A DNA stretch of 64,000 nt from NCBI RefSeq assembly GCF_963576545.1, contig NC_083651.1, positions 20,044,248 through 20,108,247 of the forward strand. Reading direction: 5' to 3'. Shown one piece after another: positions 47,395-61,824 of this stretch. The position numbers were made by a program, and so were the translations under genes. The notes beneath the pieces are model-generated. The model was not told the DNA's origin. It saw only the letters and a list, made by a program, of their open reading frames with translations, and searched no databases. Every line of letters starts with the position of its first letter. Positions within the stretch are counted from its first letter, which is position 1. Source of the DNA: Limanda limanda (taxonomy: Eukaryota > Chordata > Actinopteri > Pleuronectiformes > Pleuronectidae).

Positions 47395-47710
47395 AAGAAA
47401 GTGGTGCCTCTGCCAAGGAGGTTATGCTTCCTCCTGGGTCTTTTTGTTGCTCTGTAAATAACTGATTTATGGCACATGAAGTAAAAAGAATAAGATTCAC
47501 ATATTGAAGGTGTTTAGATATACAGATATGAGTTTGTACAATTGAATGTATCACAATACTTCCTTTTTCTTTTTCGTATCTTCGCCAAGGAGGTTATTTT
47601 TTCATCTGTTTGTTAGTTAGCAGGATTACACAGGATTACTGGATGGATTACTGCAGAATTTGGTGGAAGGTTGTGGTAGTTATGCAGATCTCGATAAGGG
47701 GGCGGATCCA
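47395..47710. repeat. dispersed fish repeat, two fragments
   Basis: TGCCAAGGAGGTTATGCTTC at about 47412 and CGCCAAGGAGGTTATTTTTT at about 47582 start two fragments of one family. The second continues with GTTAGTTAGCAGGATTACAC, GGATGGATTACTGCAGAATT, TGGTGGAAGG and GCGGATCCAGGATCT, in the order of a widespread repeat. Confidence 0.6.
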
Positions 47711-50700
47711 GGATCTCTTTTTCTCTTTCTTTTACATTGTGATATAAAGCATTTTAAACATTTTTGTTGATTGACGCATGGATCTTGAGAATAATCAGGC
47801 GTGTTTTAATGTTGAGCTAATGTTTATGAGTGTGTGCAATTTGGGGGTTTCATGAGGGGACAGTTGGGCCTTGGGGGACGTGACAAATCTTCAGATTATT
47901 GAACTATTTTCTTTTTCATTGAATTTTTCTATTATAGGCTTTGCAGATGTGTATGATTGTTCGGCCTTTGTGGAATTATACACTCATTCATACCATTCTG
48001 AGTTTTTAAATTATATAAATTTACCAGATATTATTATTGCGACTATTTGACAATTTTGTATTTCTACCACTGGATTTAATGACTTGCCTGTTTGGAGCTT
48101 CTCACCAGCATGCAGTGTGGTGGTTTTTCCAGTGTAGTTAAGTTGCAGTGAGCGTAAAAGGAGGAAGTCAGTGATGTAACTGTAAAACACCTGCGGGCAG
48201 AGGCAGGTGATAATGGAGCCAGGCCTGAGGGAGAAAGAGCTCACAGCACCATGAGAAACAATTTGACGAGGCTCAATAAGTCATGACCCTGTAGAGCTTT
48301 TATCATATAGCACTCAGGCTTGCTTTCATGTGCTGTGACAGAACCAGGAGCTCAACCATTAGGCATGAATTCCCCAGGTATAGTATTAGACCTGAAACAT
48401 GGGATATTTTGCTCAGCTGGCAAATCAGTTTAAGTACGATTAGACCTATATGTGGACACTAGACTGTGAACTCTGTGCTTCTGCATTGTGATTTCCTGTA
48501 AAACAGTTATGAACTTTCCACAATCTCCTACAAAAAAATTCTCATTGTCAAAATATGACTCATTTTCAGACAAAAAATGGTGACAAACGGTATCATTGCA
48601 CAAAAACCCTGCAGCGACTAAACCATAGGACTGATGCAGCTGTGATTGGGGGATGATTGGGCGAGGACGTACTGTATGTAGTGGAAAAAGATGGCTTAGC
48701 CAAAGGTGGTTCATTACTGGTACAGTGACTGAGTGCAGCTGACAGCTGGGGCACAGGAGTGCAGCGCACAAGGCAGACAGGACACTGCTACTTGGCAGGC
48801 AGGTCCAAACTGTCACAGCTGATTTCGACAGTCAGGTCTGAGGAAAACGCTTCCTATCAGTGTATCTTTGCTCAGCCGAGAGATCGGCTCTCTGCATTAA
48901 TGCGAGAAAGACTTTGTGCTTTTGGAAAATGATAATCAGGATCAAACACAGCCTCACATTGATTTATTTTTGCGGTGTAGAGATGCAAAATCCTCAAATC
49001 TTTAAGCATTGGTGTTTATAAAGATATATTTTCATATCTTCTCCTCTACACAATCCCATCTTTGTCATCCTGTAGTGAAACATGTGAGTCAGTAACAGCC
49101 CTTCTTTGTCAGTCCGGTTTTGAGCCGGGTGAAGGGGCTGAGGTCTTGAGGTTTCCTCGTGACCATTGAAACCGCCTGTCACAGCTCAGCACAAAGAGCT
49201 CCTTGCACAGTCGTCTCAGGAGAAAGACCTTTTCAACAGTTTGATGAAAAATACATGTTCAAATGAACCAGAGTCGCGGTGACAGGTCAGGAACAATGTG
49301 CTGCAGCAAACTAGAAACGGTAGAAGAGTGCCCGTGGGTCTTTTGGTGTTCTCTCAATGTTTTCTCTCAAAGAAAATACTGTCGAGAAAATGTCCACGGG
49401 TTATACACAGAGGGATGTGTTCAGAATCAGGTGATGTATAGAATTTATTCCTGGGGTTGTCTTATTGTGCAGTGCATGAGTGTAAGTACAGTTCTCATAG
49501 CATCTTGTATACAACCACAATAACCCTTATAGATGCTGGAAAAGTAGAATATGTTGTAATCAAACATGATGCACTGTATGATTCCTCACATCCCCCCTAC
49601 ACACACACTTAACACGTATATGTATGTTGATGTATACTCCCGAGATGACACGCTGCTAAGCATTGAAAAATAAAGTGATTTGCAAAGTCTCCGTGGATTT
49701 AGAAAATGAGAGCTAATGGTGTCAGTACTCGGCTCAGAGTTGTTAAGCTGGATAGTGGCAGCGTATGCTTACAGAGTTTACCATACAGAATGTACTTCAG
49801 GTCAACTGATGCTCTTTGGCGGCTGAGAGAGGCCTCAGGTGGTGAATGATTTTACTGAGATAAAGATGATCCAGAAAGCTTCGGGAAACTCTGCCTATCG
49901 ACTCAAAGCGCCGCCAAAAAGGAGGCAGCAATCCTCGCAGTAAGTTCTCAAGCTCACTCTAAAGTTGATCTCGGTGTAGAAACAAACACTTGAAACTCAA
50001 TCTGCGCTTTGAGTGCTCCCTTGAAAAGGTTATTACTTCTGTTGGTAATGGTACATAGAGGAACCTTCCTCTGAAAGCAAAGTGATAGTTCACTTTCAGG
50101 GACGCTTTCAGGGACACTTTCAGGGACACTGTCGAGTCCGAGTCAAGGCTGATGTAGCTGCCAGACAGCTGCATGAATAAAGGGTCAATAGAAATCTGAA
50201 TCACGAAACACACTCAGGCAAGAATTTAAATGGATTTCAGGTCAATATCAAATCTTCTTAGCTATTATTTTTTTAAGGTACGAGCACTGATTACACATTT
50301 GCATGACTGCAGTAAATAATGAGTTCCTGCTGAACATCTATAATGACCTCGCCTTGTGTCGCCTGTGTAAAGAAAGTGATGAGTGTTTCTGTCCAGCTTA
50401 CAGTCTCACATTCACATCTTCTTTTAACTCTGTTTCGGTCTCCTCCAACACCCGAGGGAAATATCTGGATTGTGCTTTCTCAGGTACTTTCTCAATCAAT
50501 CAAAAATCAGGTATAACAGTATTAAACTTTCACCAGTTTCTCAGCAAGAAAAGATCTCAGGTCTTGATCTGACATTTTGTAATTTGAGGTAAATTTTTAT
50601 ATTTTGGTGAGAATGCAATTTTCAAATCTTTCAGCATGTCTATTTGTTAACCATATTCCAATAGGGTAAATATCTAAGAGTAACCAATATTAATAATAAT

Positions 50701-51250
50701 GTTGTGTAATCTTTTTTAAATCCTTTAACGCTGATGTTATAATATTGGTGGGTAAATTTAAACCTATGATAACTGTTACAACTGGCTCCTGGTTCTTTAT
50801 GTTGCTGGATGCTTCGGTGCGTTCACTGAAATAATTGTTCACTGAAGAACATCTCTCCGGTTCAGCACAGCTTTGGTGAGGCGTTTTCTTCAGGACTATC
50901 ATCCAACTGGGGAAACAGAATGTTTTAAAGGCTCATCAGATGCCAAAACTATCACAGTGGTTTACGCATAAAAGATTTTACAACTTTTGGAAGTTAACAT
51001 AGTGACAACCTTTTATATCTTTCAATGCCATTAAACATGGCACACACAACAAATAAATCAGCCAGGAAAGGGACCATTGCTTTGTCTTGTAGAATGACAG
51101 AAGAAGCTTTAATGTATCTTTCTACTGTTTAGTACTCGGCAAGCGACGTGCAATGGGTTTATCGAATGACCTGACTTACTGTTAATATTACAGCTTTACC
51201 CTAACTACACTAAACCAAAACCCAGAATGTAATGAAATATAGTGATTTAA
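47711..51250. other. intergenic, no gene seen
   Basis: Open frames are short and without signatures. A small tandem run of CTTTCAGGGACA-type units lies near 50092-50130. Repeat-free blocks near 48100-48250 and 48840-49200 could be regulatory. Confidence 0.35.
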
Positions 51251-51251
51251 A

Positions 51252-51281
51252 TACACACACACACACACACATACACACACA

Positions 51282-51352
<71 letters not shown>

Positions 51353-51359
51353 ACACAGA
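51252..51359. repeat. imperfect (CA)n microsatellite
   Basis: About 108 bp of CA with a few interruptions (ATAC, AAAC, TCAC). Confidence 0.95.
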
Positions 51360-54300
51360 CAGACAGATTACAGTAAAGTGTTAGAAGCAGGATTGTTCAG
51401 ATGTTAAATCCCTTTGATATCTGAGTGTGAAACAATCAGCAGTAACTACAGAGCCCTGACTCATCCTATAACTGGAATTAGAGATGCCATGCGATGGAAT
51501 CATTCTCCACAATCAGCCTGACCACTCTGCATGGATTTATCACAGCTTGACTTCCGTGTTGTCGGAGAATCTAGATGCCACATGACGTCGCCAACAGAGT
51601 GGCTCGGGCTGAAGAAGGGACACTGTGGATGGTAATGTTTGCTTTTCACAGACGCCTTTTCAGTTGTAATATAAAATCTTTTTTGTGACCTTCGAAAAAA
51701 TAGCTCCTGCTTATTATATATTTGTGCATCAAAGATTATTTTCATGAAAAGAGATAAAGTGCAGTCCAAAGTTTATATTAAACGACCGCAAATAAGTAGT
51801 ATACCACATTATTGGTTATCTATCTCACACCATATAAGAAAGGAGAATGAATGGATGCTGTGGGACAATAGGAGTATAAGCAGGGATGATGGTTGCGGCT
51901 GCCTTGCTGCTATTTGGAGCTTTGAGCCACAATCCAGTTCATTGACTGGACCGCTCCTCGCCACCCGATCACAGGAGAGCAAGCGGCAGGGACCTGGAGC
52001 CTCTTTGAGCTCCCAATCAACACCCCGCAGATCCTGTGACAGTGGGACATAGCTCACATATAGTAGGCATGGGACGAAGTAAGCTGATACTGTTTTTACC
52101 TGTGCTATAAATATATACATATATATATATATATATATGTTTAACCAGACTGCAGGTACCTGATGGAAATGTGAATTATTCTTTTTTGTTTTTTTCTTTT
52201 GTGATTCCCCGGAATTTGTTGCTTTTATTTTACGCTGTGAAAAACAAACAGCACAGTCCTTAATATCTGAGGAGGAGGTTCTGGTAATCCCTGCAGTGGA
52301 CCACCTATTTGTTGCCAGACGTATATAGAAGACTATTTTTGCCATTTACTAAATCTCTCTGCGCCTTTAGTCACAGTCGAGAAACTAGTATTCTAGAAAG
52401 AGTCCCACAGAACTGCTTTTATGATGCAGCTTTTGCCTTATAAACTTTAATCTCCAATTTCTCCAATATCGCTCTAAAATTGATGAGAATCCAGTTTGAA
52501 TGTTCGGGACGAGCAAACGACGGTTCAGCTGCAGACAGAGAAGATTGTTCTCTGCTGGATATTAAAGTGTCACAACACTTTCCTGCGAGCTATTCCCAGC
52601 ACTCACTAATGAAAGCAATCACACAAAACAGCGAGAAACTCCTGTCATGACGTAGAGACACTAATTCTTCCTGGTGCATTGCTTTAAAATTGTTACTTCT
52701 TCTAAGCCCACTTCAAATTGCCATCAGTGTGATTAGTGATAATTTAACAGTTCAAGTTTTATTAAGTTTTTTTAGAAAGCTGGAAATAGTTTTTTTCTAT
52801 CCACTGAACAAAATCCATATCGCCATAATGACATGAAATGTTACATTGATGGTTACAGTGTTAATACGTTAATGTATCAGAGTTCTGCCTGAGGAGAAAT
52901 TAAGCAAACATCTATTTATATGTTTTGTCATTAGTAAACAACATGTATCTGCTTATGCAGCGGCAAGATCTTGATATAGAAGTGTAATTTTATTCCCAGT
53001 GATTTTCTGTGTACTTCTGAAGATTCAGTTTAAATTGCCATTTTTAATCTGTTGTGACACATGTGAAATGAAAAGTCTCTCGTGGGTTTTTGTTTTGAAC
53101 AAGGAATGAAAAAACTGTGAATGAAAAAAATAACAAGACAACCTATAAACACGGCGTTCAGATTGTAACAATGAGTTTTGGTGGAGACTGTGTCAGAAAG
53201 TCATTGTGAGAGAAGTGCAGCAATTTCTGAAGCTGTCATGTTTTGTGGTTCACCCATTTCCCTTGTAACCATCAATAGGAAACAGCTTCCAACAAAGTGC
53301 AATCTAATAAAAACCTGTGGCTTCAACCATCTGAAATCTTTAATCTTTACAAATGTAACGTGCTTTGTCACTTTACTGGATCATTATATATTGGACATAA
53401 TTGTCCCATGTAGGCTTTATCTGAAAGGTCTGTCCCACCCATAGAACAGAAATAATCTAATTAGGATGGATGCATTAACATTTTGTTGTTCCTCCTTCCT
53501 TCAATTCGACCAGCTGCTTCTAGCCTCTACACACAGAATATCAAATTATGTTGAAGTTTACAAAGCGTTTGAACAATATTTGTAAAGATCAAATTCTCCA
53601 AATCCAACATGAGCATGTGCAGCATGTCTGGTGCGTCAGTCTTTACAAGCTACCATGTCGTCCGTCACCAGCCAGAAAAAGGCAGATCCGAGCAAAACTT
53701 GGGGGTTGAAGGACGTTTCACATAAAAGAAAGTAAGTCGATTCAACCTAGTCAGCTGTGCATGCGAAGCACAGGTGGGCAATCAGACAGCAGCATATTGC
53801 CTGGTGGCTTCATCCTTTCCAGGGTTGACAAGACACGTCATTTGTGAAGCTGTGGGCTTCACCCTGGGGAGTCGGCATCCAGGTTCGCTGGGAGCAGAGC
53901 ACAACAGATGCTTGGATGGGTGAGGGGGGGGGGGGGGGGGGATGTAAAACGCTGCTCTGATCCGAATCTGACCCAGACACTGAATGCCCTCAGATGAAGA
54001 TGAAGATATTGTTCATTTTTTTTTCATTTGAAATCTTAATGTGGAATATTTGGAGAACCTTTTTAGCAGCTTATACCAAAAGAAAACACATGTAGCTGTT
54101 TAAATTGAATTGACATTTACCTCGTGGCTATATATAGAAAAAGCAGATGACAGTAATGAATGAGAGGAGAATATCTTGTGTGGATTCATTTCTTCAGGCA
54201 CTCGCTGCTCCTTATGCCACAGAGAAGGTCTCAGTTTAAATAGATGCTGATAACATGCCAATTTATCAGGATCAATAGAGTTAATTCTGTATATTTTATA

Positions 54301-54420
54301 CTTGCTATAATATATTTAAAACATAGAAAGAACTGGTTTAAGAAGCTCTTTTAGTTGTTTTTTTTAATTGAATGACTTTGGCACAGGGTATGGTGAGGGC
54401 TTCATGGTAACAAATAGAGA
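51360..54420. other. intergenic, no gene seen
   Basis: A (TA)n run lies near 52110-52140 and a poly(G) run at about 53926-53941. The 178-codon minus-strand frame at 51809-52345 includes the TA run and has no family signature. No exon recognised. Confidence 0.35.
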
Positions 54421-54439
54421 AAAACTTTAATAACATAGT

Positions 54440-54936
54440 GAATTTATTCCAATTTACACGATACATGGCATGTTGGGCTTCCTCCATCGCCCACGCTCAC
54501 ACACTCAAACAGTTATCACCAGGAAGTCCAGAGAGAAACAGTAATTTATATATTGCATGTTGTATGCAAAAACCCATACAACATACATAAACACCTTACA
54601 CATTAAATTCTCCATTGCTTTAGCAACATGAGAGGGAAGAATGAAGCAGCAGGTGAAAGAGGACCTTGCCACTGACATGACAAAGGACGCTGCTTGGACA
54701 GATTGTGCTCCATCTACTGAAATCACACAACAGTGCTTGGTTGAATACTTTATAAACATAATGAGGCTTAAAACGCACTATACCTCTTGGAGATGCATGA
54801 GTCTGTTGGCGTTAAAAAAGCCACCCTAACCCCGCGGGGTTCAGCTGCCTCTCACATGGCGACTGACGCACCAGTGTGAGAAGAGGCAGATTAGTCTCCA
54901 ACATCTCTCCATCCGTCGAGATCCACCTCGTCAGTG
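54440..54936 (-). other. rprm: rprm 3' untranslated region
   Basis: About 500 bp without coding signal follows the stop. On the minus strand AATAAA lies at 54443-54448, a plausible poly(A) signal. Confidence 0.55.
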
Positions 54937-55620
<684 letters not shown>

Positions 55621-55628
55621 GTACAGAG

Positions 55629-55662
55629 TGCGTGTGTGTCTGTGTGTGTGTGTGTGTGTGTG
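55629..55662. repeat. (GT)n microsatellite
   Basis: About 34 bp of GT with one interruption. Confidence 0.95.
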
Positions 55663-57285
55663 CAACCTGCTGCAACAGCCCTGCAATAAATATAAGGTGT
55701 GATTTTTTTGTTGATACTGGATCAGAGATGTGTATTATAGAGTAGACGCTACGAAACAGTATTGTTGTAAATGAAATACTGCTACTACGACTAATAATAT
55801 ATAGAAATATTGTTAATATGCGGCAGATTGATAGGTTACAAAATACCAGTAATCAAAAATGACCATGAACTTGAAAAGAACACCTCTATGTAAAAAACAT
55901 CGATCAATCAATTCAGTGCCGGCCCTGGCAATGTTGGCACCCTATATAGGCGAGATTTCAAATTGGCGCCCCCCAACATACACAAGCAAACTGTCATGCA
56001 TCTACAATAACTTTTGGACTGTATACAGATGCAGACAAAATTGTAAAATATAAAAAACAATAAAAATATATAACAAAAAATATAAAGAGTCTGAAATCAG
56101 CTGTACTGATAGCACATCATGTCATGTCGACAAAAATAAACATTAATGATGGCCACAATTGGGGTGATTCTTACCTCTATTGTTCTTTCTTCTCCTCCTC
56201 TACTTTGCGGAGCTTTCTCAATTGTGGAGCAGCTGAATTTCAATCACCTATTGAATTCAAAATATATTACACTATGTAAATTTAAATTAATTAAATTAAA
56301 TGAATAAAAAATAAAAATAAAAATAAAAAAACCCTGCACGCCCTATTCCTGCGCAAAGGGTTTCTCTGCAGGATGTGCGTGTGCAGGTTTTTTTTCTCTC
56401 TCATCAGCCGATATGAAAATATGAATCATGAAAATAAATTTATATCTAACTAGTAAAGCATGCAATTTAGTACATTTTGTGATCTTTAAGAGTTTTCCCT
56501 TTTTTGATGACATTTTTTCATTGAAAGTTCAACCTAAACAACAAATTAACAGAGGAAAAAAGAGGCTATTTACCCGGCTGGTGATCATTTTGTCACATTT
56601 AGTCAAATTTTTCCATTTCCAAATAATGTATTGAATGTAGTGGCAGTTCATCACTCATGAAATGTTTTTTTCATACTCATTTTACTCCTCCTGCTCAAAG
56701 CCATGAAAGCTCTAGACTGACATCTAGTGGAGAATATGAATATAATGTGGTCACAGTGTTTTTTATTCTGACTGCCAGACAACATGAGTGTATCAAATGC
56801 TTAGCTCAGATTTGCTCTACTACATTGTTGAGAGGCCGATGCAACGATGCAACACTGAGGGTCTCTCATCAGGAGCAGCAGGTGGCAGCATTATTCAACA
56901 GGATTCCACGAAGGCCTCAAAATACCTGTGATGTTGCAGCATACACAACACTGTCAATTCACGTATAGACACACATGCAGTCATTTTAGCTGTTAATGTT
57001 ACCAGTGTGCTGATGTCCATGTGGACTTCAAGCCACATCCTTTCTGCTGTTAATAAAGTCGAAACAAACTCCAACATTGTTTGTCATGTTAAAAAACACC
57101 ACCTTCACTTAGGACCTAAAATTATCCTTTAGAATTAAAAGAAATAATAATGTGACATTTATAAAGGAAATTATCAATACAATAAAACATTTTTTTTATT
57201 TACCTCCTGCACAGAAGGAGGTTTATGTATTTAAATAGTGTAATATATTGTTCAATATGTCCTGACAATATTAGGGGTTTAGTAT
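55663..57285. other. intergenic, nothing coding recognised
   Basis: AT-rich; the piece near 56715-56740 (GACATCTAGTGG) resembles the edge of a dispersed MITE. Confidence 0.35.
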
Positions 57286-57289
57286 CTTG

Positions 57290-57350
57290 GCATTCAAATG
57301 AGGAAGAGTGGGGATTTGAACCCCCAACCTTCTGGTTGGAGAATGTTATG
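57290..57350 (-). repeat. SINE head fragment (tRNA-derived)
   Basis: On the minus strand AACCAGAAGGTTGGGGGTTC leads into AAATCCCCACTCTTCC, a T-arm-like fold with a B-box (GGTTCAAATCC). Only the head is recognisable; it is not a working tRNA gene, since no acceptor or anticodon arm is complete. Confidence 0.5.
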
Positions 57351-57710
57351 TTCATATATACATACTTATGAATATATATGTACAGTATATTCATACTTGT
57401 ACATGTTAAATGTTTGCTTAACCTTGTTCTGCTTTGTTGTGCATGCTTTTCTGTTTATTTGTACATTTCTGTACTGTAGAGCAACGGAAAAAAACTGAGT
57501 AAATTTCCTTGTACGTGTACTTGTGTTTTGAAATTGCTTCATAAATAAAGAATATTATTATTGTTATTATTTAGTTGTGGGGACATCCAAATAAATAATG
57601 TGTTCCCTGGTCCACCACCAGTACGATAACCTTAACCATCACAACTAAATGCCCAAACTAAACCTTATTCTAACCCTTACCCCAAAACCAAGTATGTCAG
57701 GAAGTTAGAT

Positions 57711-57711
<1 letters not shown>

Positions 57712-57753
<42 letters not shown>
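57712..57753. repeat. (CA)n microsatellite
   Basis: About 42 bp of pure CA directly abutting the SINE that follows. Confidence 0.97.
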
Positions 57754-57755
<2 letters not shown>

Positions 57756-58015
57756 GCGGCTGCGGCTGAGGGGTAGAGTGGTCGTCCTCCAACCTGAACG
57801 TCGGCAGTTCAATCCCCAGTCTGACCCATCTACATGCCGAAGTGTCCTTGGGCAAGATGCTGATCCCTGAATGGCCCCCCATAGAATAACAAAGTGCTGC
57901 GAATACATGCAATGTATGAATGTGTGTGTGAATGGGTGAATGTAAAACTGTACTGTAAAGCGCTTTGAGTGGTCATCAAGACTAGAAAAGCGCTATATAA
58001 ATACAAAGCCATTTA
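57754..58015 (+). mobile_element. tRNA-derived SINE
   Basis: The head reads GGCGGCTGCGGCTGAGGGGT then AGAGTGG (A-box-like) and GGCAGTTCAATCCCCAG (B box). The body has GAAGTGTCCTTGGGCAAGAT and the tail AAGCGCTTTGAGTGGTCATC and AAAAGCGCTATATAAATAC, a combination I recognise from an abundant fish SINE. Nearly full length. Confidence 0.75.
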
Positions 58016-58129
58016 CACACACACACAAACTAGATAGATGGATGTTATATATTGATAGATAGAAAAGTATTATTATTAGTAGTATAAGTTCCATATTCTA
58101 CTCTAATAGCAACACATCAGTGTGTAGAT

Positions 58130-58340
<211 letters not shown>

Positions 58341-58400
58341 TATATTATTACAAGGTTTCAACAAAAAAATCACACACTTCATATAAAATTGCAGGACACA

Positions 58401-58551
<151 letters not shown>

Positions 58552-58554
58552 CAC

Positions 58555-58640
58555 AGCTTTCCAGAGGCACACGATGACGGACGTCGCTCTCAGCCAATCA
58601 GAGCGCCGGATCGCCACGCTACCAGGTGGGTCTGCTCGGA
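58555..58640 (+). promoter_or_regulatory. galnt13: galnt13 promoter candidate
   Basis: A GC-rich stretch with AGCCAATCAGAG (CCAAT box near 58593) and GACGGACGTCGC (CRE-like half near 58575) begins right after the CA array. No TATA box is seen. Confidence 0.5.
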
Positions 58641-58986
58641 GGTTAGATTGCGCCTCCTCACCGCTCCAGCATCCAGGGGGGGACACCACCAGGTGGTCGT
58701 GGACACGTTGGACCCGGTGAGGACCGTGTGTCCCTCATGGAGACTCTGTCCTCCGGCTCCAATACACGGCGAGAGGGAGTCCGAGCAGGTGCCACACGGA
58801 CAGCGGCGCAGGGGGACTGCGGGTGGACCACTTCTGTGCACCGACATGGACCGTGACTACTTAAGTGTCGTAGTGAGACCGTGAGGGAGGAGGGAGGGGG
58901 GGGTTGTCTCTCTGCCACCGGAGATCGAACCCGCAGTTTGTTCAACACGTTGTCTGAGAGGACGAGGGGACGTCAGAGACACAGAG
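58641..58986 (+). other. galnt13: galnt13 non-coding exon 1 (5'UTR)
   Basis: CpG-rich sequence ending ACACAGAG before the strong donor GTAAGAGA at 58987. The exon start is unknown. It contains upstream ATGs, among them one at 58846 opening a 12-residue frame closed by TGA at 58882-58884. An alternative donor (GTGAGGAC near 58718) is possible. Confidence 0.55.
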
Positions 58987-60059
58987 GTAAGAGACCAGTG
59001 TCCTCCCGCTGCACCACACCTCACACCTTCCACCAGAGACACCACCACACTGTCCCCATCCTGCTGCTGAGGACAGTGGGCTCTAAGTGGACATTACCAT
59101 GTGCCACGTTCATAACTGTGTTATTCCTGTCGATAATGCCACATTGATTTAATGCACATTAATGCCTCTGCCCCGGAGCGGATGTCCTACACACACGGAT
59201 TGTCTGGTCCATACCATGAAGGGGAGGTTGTCTCTCACTTCACCGTGTCGTCATCATTACAATTCATGCAACCAATGTAGATCTCAGTGTTCTTTCAATA
59301 GAACTTCAGCAGCCGGGAGAATAAGTCACACACACAATGCTTAAAGCTTGAAATGGAAGTTGTGTTACTCATGACACACTTAGTAAAAACAAGGCTTGTG
59401 TAACCTTGAGGTGGCTGCTCTACACCCCCCCCCTATCGAGTTGAATACAACTCACATTAAGACAAAGCTGCTCTTCAAGACGAGGTGAGTTCACGTTCAT
59501 TTGAATTAACGCAAAGAATCTTTACTTAGAAATTATTCAAACTATTTTATATGTATTCTGTGTATTACATTTTGATTAGAGCTGTAATTTTTGCAGTAAA
59601 GAGACCGATTCCCACGTCTTCAAAGTCGCCGCATTGAAAGTATTAATTGTAATGTTTTGTATTTTGTGTTTGTGTTGGTGTTTCGTCTTAGCAGAGCGAC
59701 GTAGTTTGTGTTGTTTTGGTTCGAAGCTTCAGTCATTGGCCTAATGGGCTTACTGGGATAAGCTCTTTAATCACATGCTGTTCCTGGTAGGGCTGGGCAT
59801 ATAGATTTGCATTTTTCAATAGGGCCTCCTTGTGCCAACCAACATGGTAGCTTCTTAAATGTCTGCACTGGTACCATCACAATACTTTTTAATATTTAGA
59901 TTATACATTTTTCTTCGTAAAATATGCCCCCAAAAAATCTGTATTTACCATTTAATGCCAATTTTCAGGTCTTGTGCGTTTTCAACACCTGCTGCCACAG
60001 ACACAATTTGTTCAGCAATCAGAAGGTATTGATATTGGATACAGAGCTCTATTTGCTGC

Positions 60060-60200
60060 TTGTCACAATAGAGACGCAGGTGGTGTGTGATTGGAGGACC
60101 GCTGGTTTGAATCCCTATCCGGAAAGGATGATCTCTCTTCTCCTAGCCTTGATGAACCCATATGCAAGGCACTTAAACCACAGTTTATCCGGACACGGTC
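60060..60200 (+). repeat. SINE fragment (tRNA-derived)
   Basis: TGGAGGACCGCTGGTTTGAA then TCCCTATCCGG is a B-box head; GCAAGGCACTTAAACCACAG and TTATCCGGACACGG follow in the order of a familiar fish SINE body. Diverged. Confidence 0.55.
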
Positions 60201-61028
60201 AGCAACAGACTACTATGGTTTGTCTTGGCTGCTTTTGTAGAAAGTTGTTGATTGTGAAGGAGGTAAAGGAGCGCGCACCATCCCCGATTTAATAACTTGA
60301 TCTTCAGCTTTGTCGTCATGTGTTTTCTTCACATGTTGCAGTCATGGTGTCAGTGTCAAGTGTCGATTTGAGGTGAGTACTTACTGCGAGAAAGCACTTA
60401 GCAGTCTGGCAATTGCTTGCAGTTGTTGCACTCCTGTTAAACGGCTGAGGGAGACTTTATTTAGCCCATCACACTGCACCAGGCATTTCCATCTAAGACT
60501 GTTGTTAACAACACAATTAACTGTCACTTCAAGAAGCAGGTAAACGTAGCTTGTGAAAGCAGGAGGGACCGACAGAGCAGTGCTGAGCAGATGGGAAAAC
60601 TTCATCTGTGCGGATGGTTGGGCGTATTGACCCAGGTGTCTTTGAGCAAACCCAGTGGTTATAGCGAAACCCAAAGTGTCTCAGTTACTGACCCACCACA
60701 GAAGATGTTAGAGATGCCAAAGACCCTTTGAACAGTCGTGAACGATCTGTGATGTGCATGCAGGTTATATTCCACACACACATTTGGACTTTAACTTAAA
60801 CCAATTTGTTGATTACACCGGGAAGCCTAGGTTGCGTCCATATACTTGGGGTTAGAAGTCTATGAATGGTCTGTGAATCCATTGAAACCCACTGTGCTGT
60901 GATCTGAGGCTGAAGCTCCTGATGCAGCTGGACAGATGCTGCCTTGTTTGTGAATGAGATAAGAGATGGCCCTGGGCAGTGGTGTCAGAGCCTGTGATGG
61001 ACATTTAGACAGCGAGCGGAGAGGACTA

Positions 61029-61033
61029 TGTGT

Positions 61034-61075
<42 letters not shown>
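61029..61075. repeat. (GT)n microsatellite
   Basis: About 47 bp of GT with one interruption. Confidence 0.96.
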
Positions 61076-61077
<2 letters not shown>

Positions 61078-61824
61078 AGTGCAAAATCATTACCATACTG
61101 CAGGAGAAAGATAAAGAAAGCTGCCAGGTTCCCCACAGGAGTTGCTGTAGGCACTTGTTTTTTTTAAAGTAAAGGGTAATGTTAGTTACTATTCACACAT
61201 GCATTGAGGCAGCACCGGCTTTCCTGTATTTGAAGTACCACAGCCACTTGGGTTAAAATGAAGCTGTGAACCTAACATCTCTCTTTTACTTAATTCACTA
61301 CTGTGTTGTTTATATAGTGGCATTTGCTTTCTGTAATCAATGAGTAAAATTTTTCTGTCTATTTGTGTATTTGATCATATTTGGCTGAATTCTCAATTAT
61401 ACTTTCATAAGCCTCAGTCAACAAAAGCCTATGATTTTGGTCAAGTAGATATTCAGTTTGACAGAAAACGATGTAGTTGTTTTTTAAAAAATATTGCGAG
61501 CCATGTTTCCCATGCCAATGAGACATCTCATTTCCAGAAATTGCCTCTGCATGAAAAGCTCCTCAGATTTGAGCAACACAGATGAAATGCATTAAGTCTT
61601 TTAAGGGAAAATGAGCAGTCACTCATCCTTTCAAATGGAGGGTCTGGGGTCAGTTCGCGGTGGAAGGCTGGATGTGACTTCCTGTACACCGTCCTCATTA
61701 TAAAGTTCTGCGGCTTCACCAAAGAACACTGACAGGTTTATTTTTAAACTGTCCTGCTTAGCGCACATTTTCAAAACTAGGGACACAGCAATCTGTGTTT
61801 TCTCCTCCCTAATGTGATTATGAT

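Noticed and set aside
51809..52345. 178-codon minus-strand frame
   Set aside because: Includes a translated TA microsatellite (IYIYIYMY) and has no domain; chance frame.
57290..57350. Possible tRNA gene on the minus strand
   Set aside because: Only a T-arm and B box are seen; no complete cloverleaf, so it is a SINE head.
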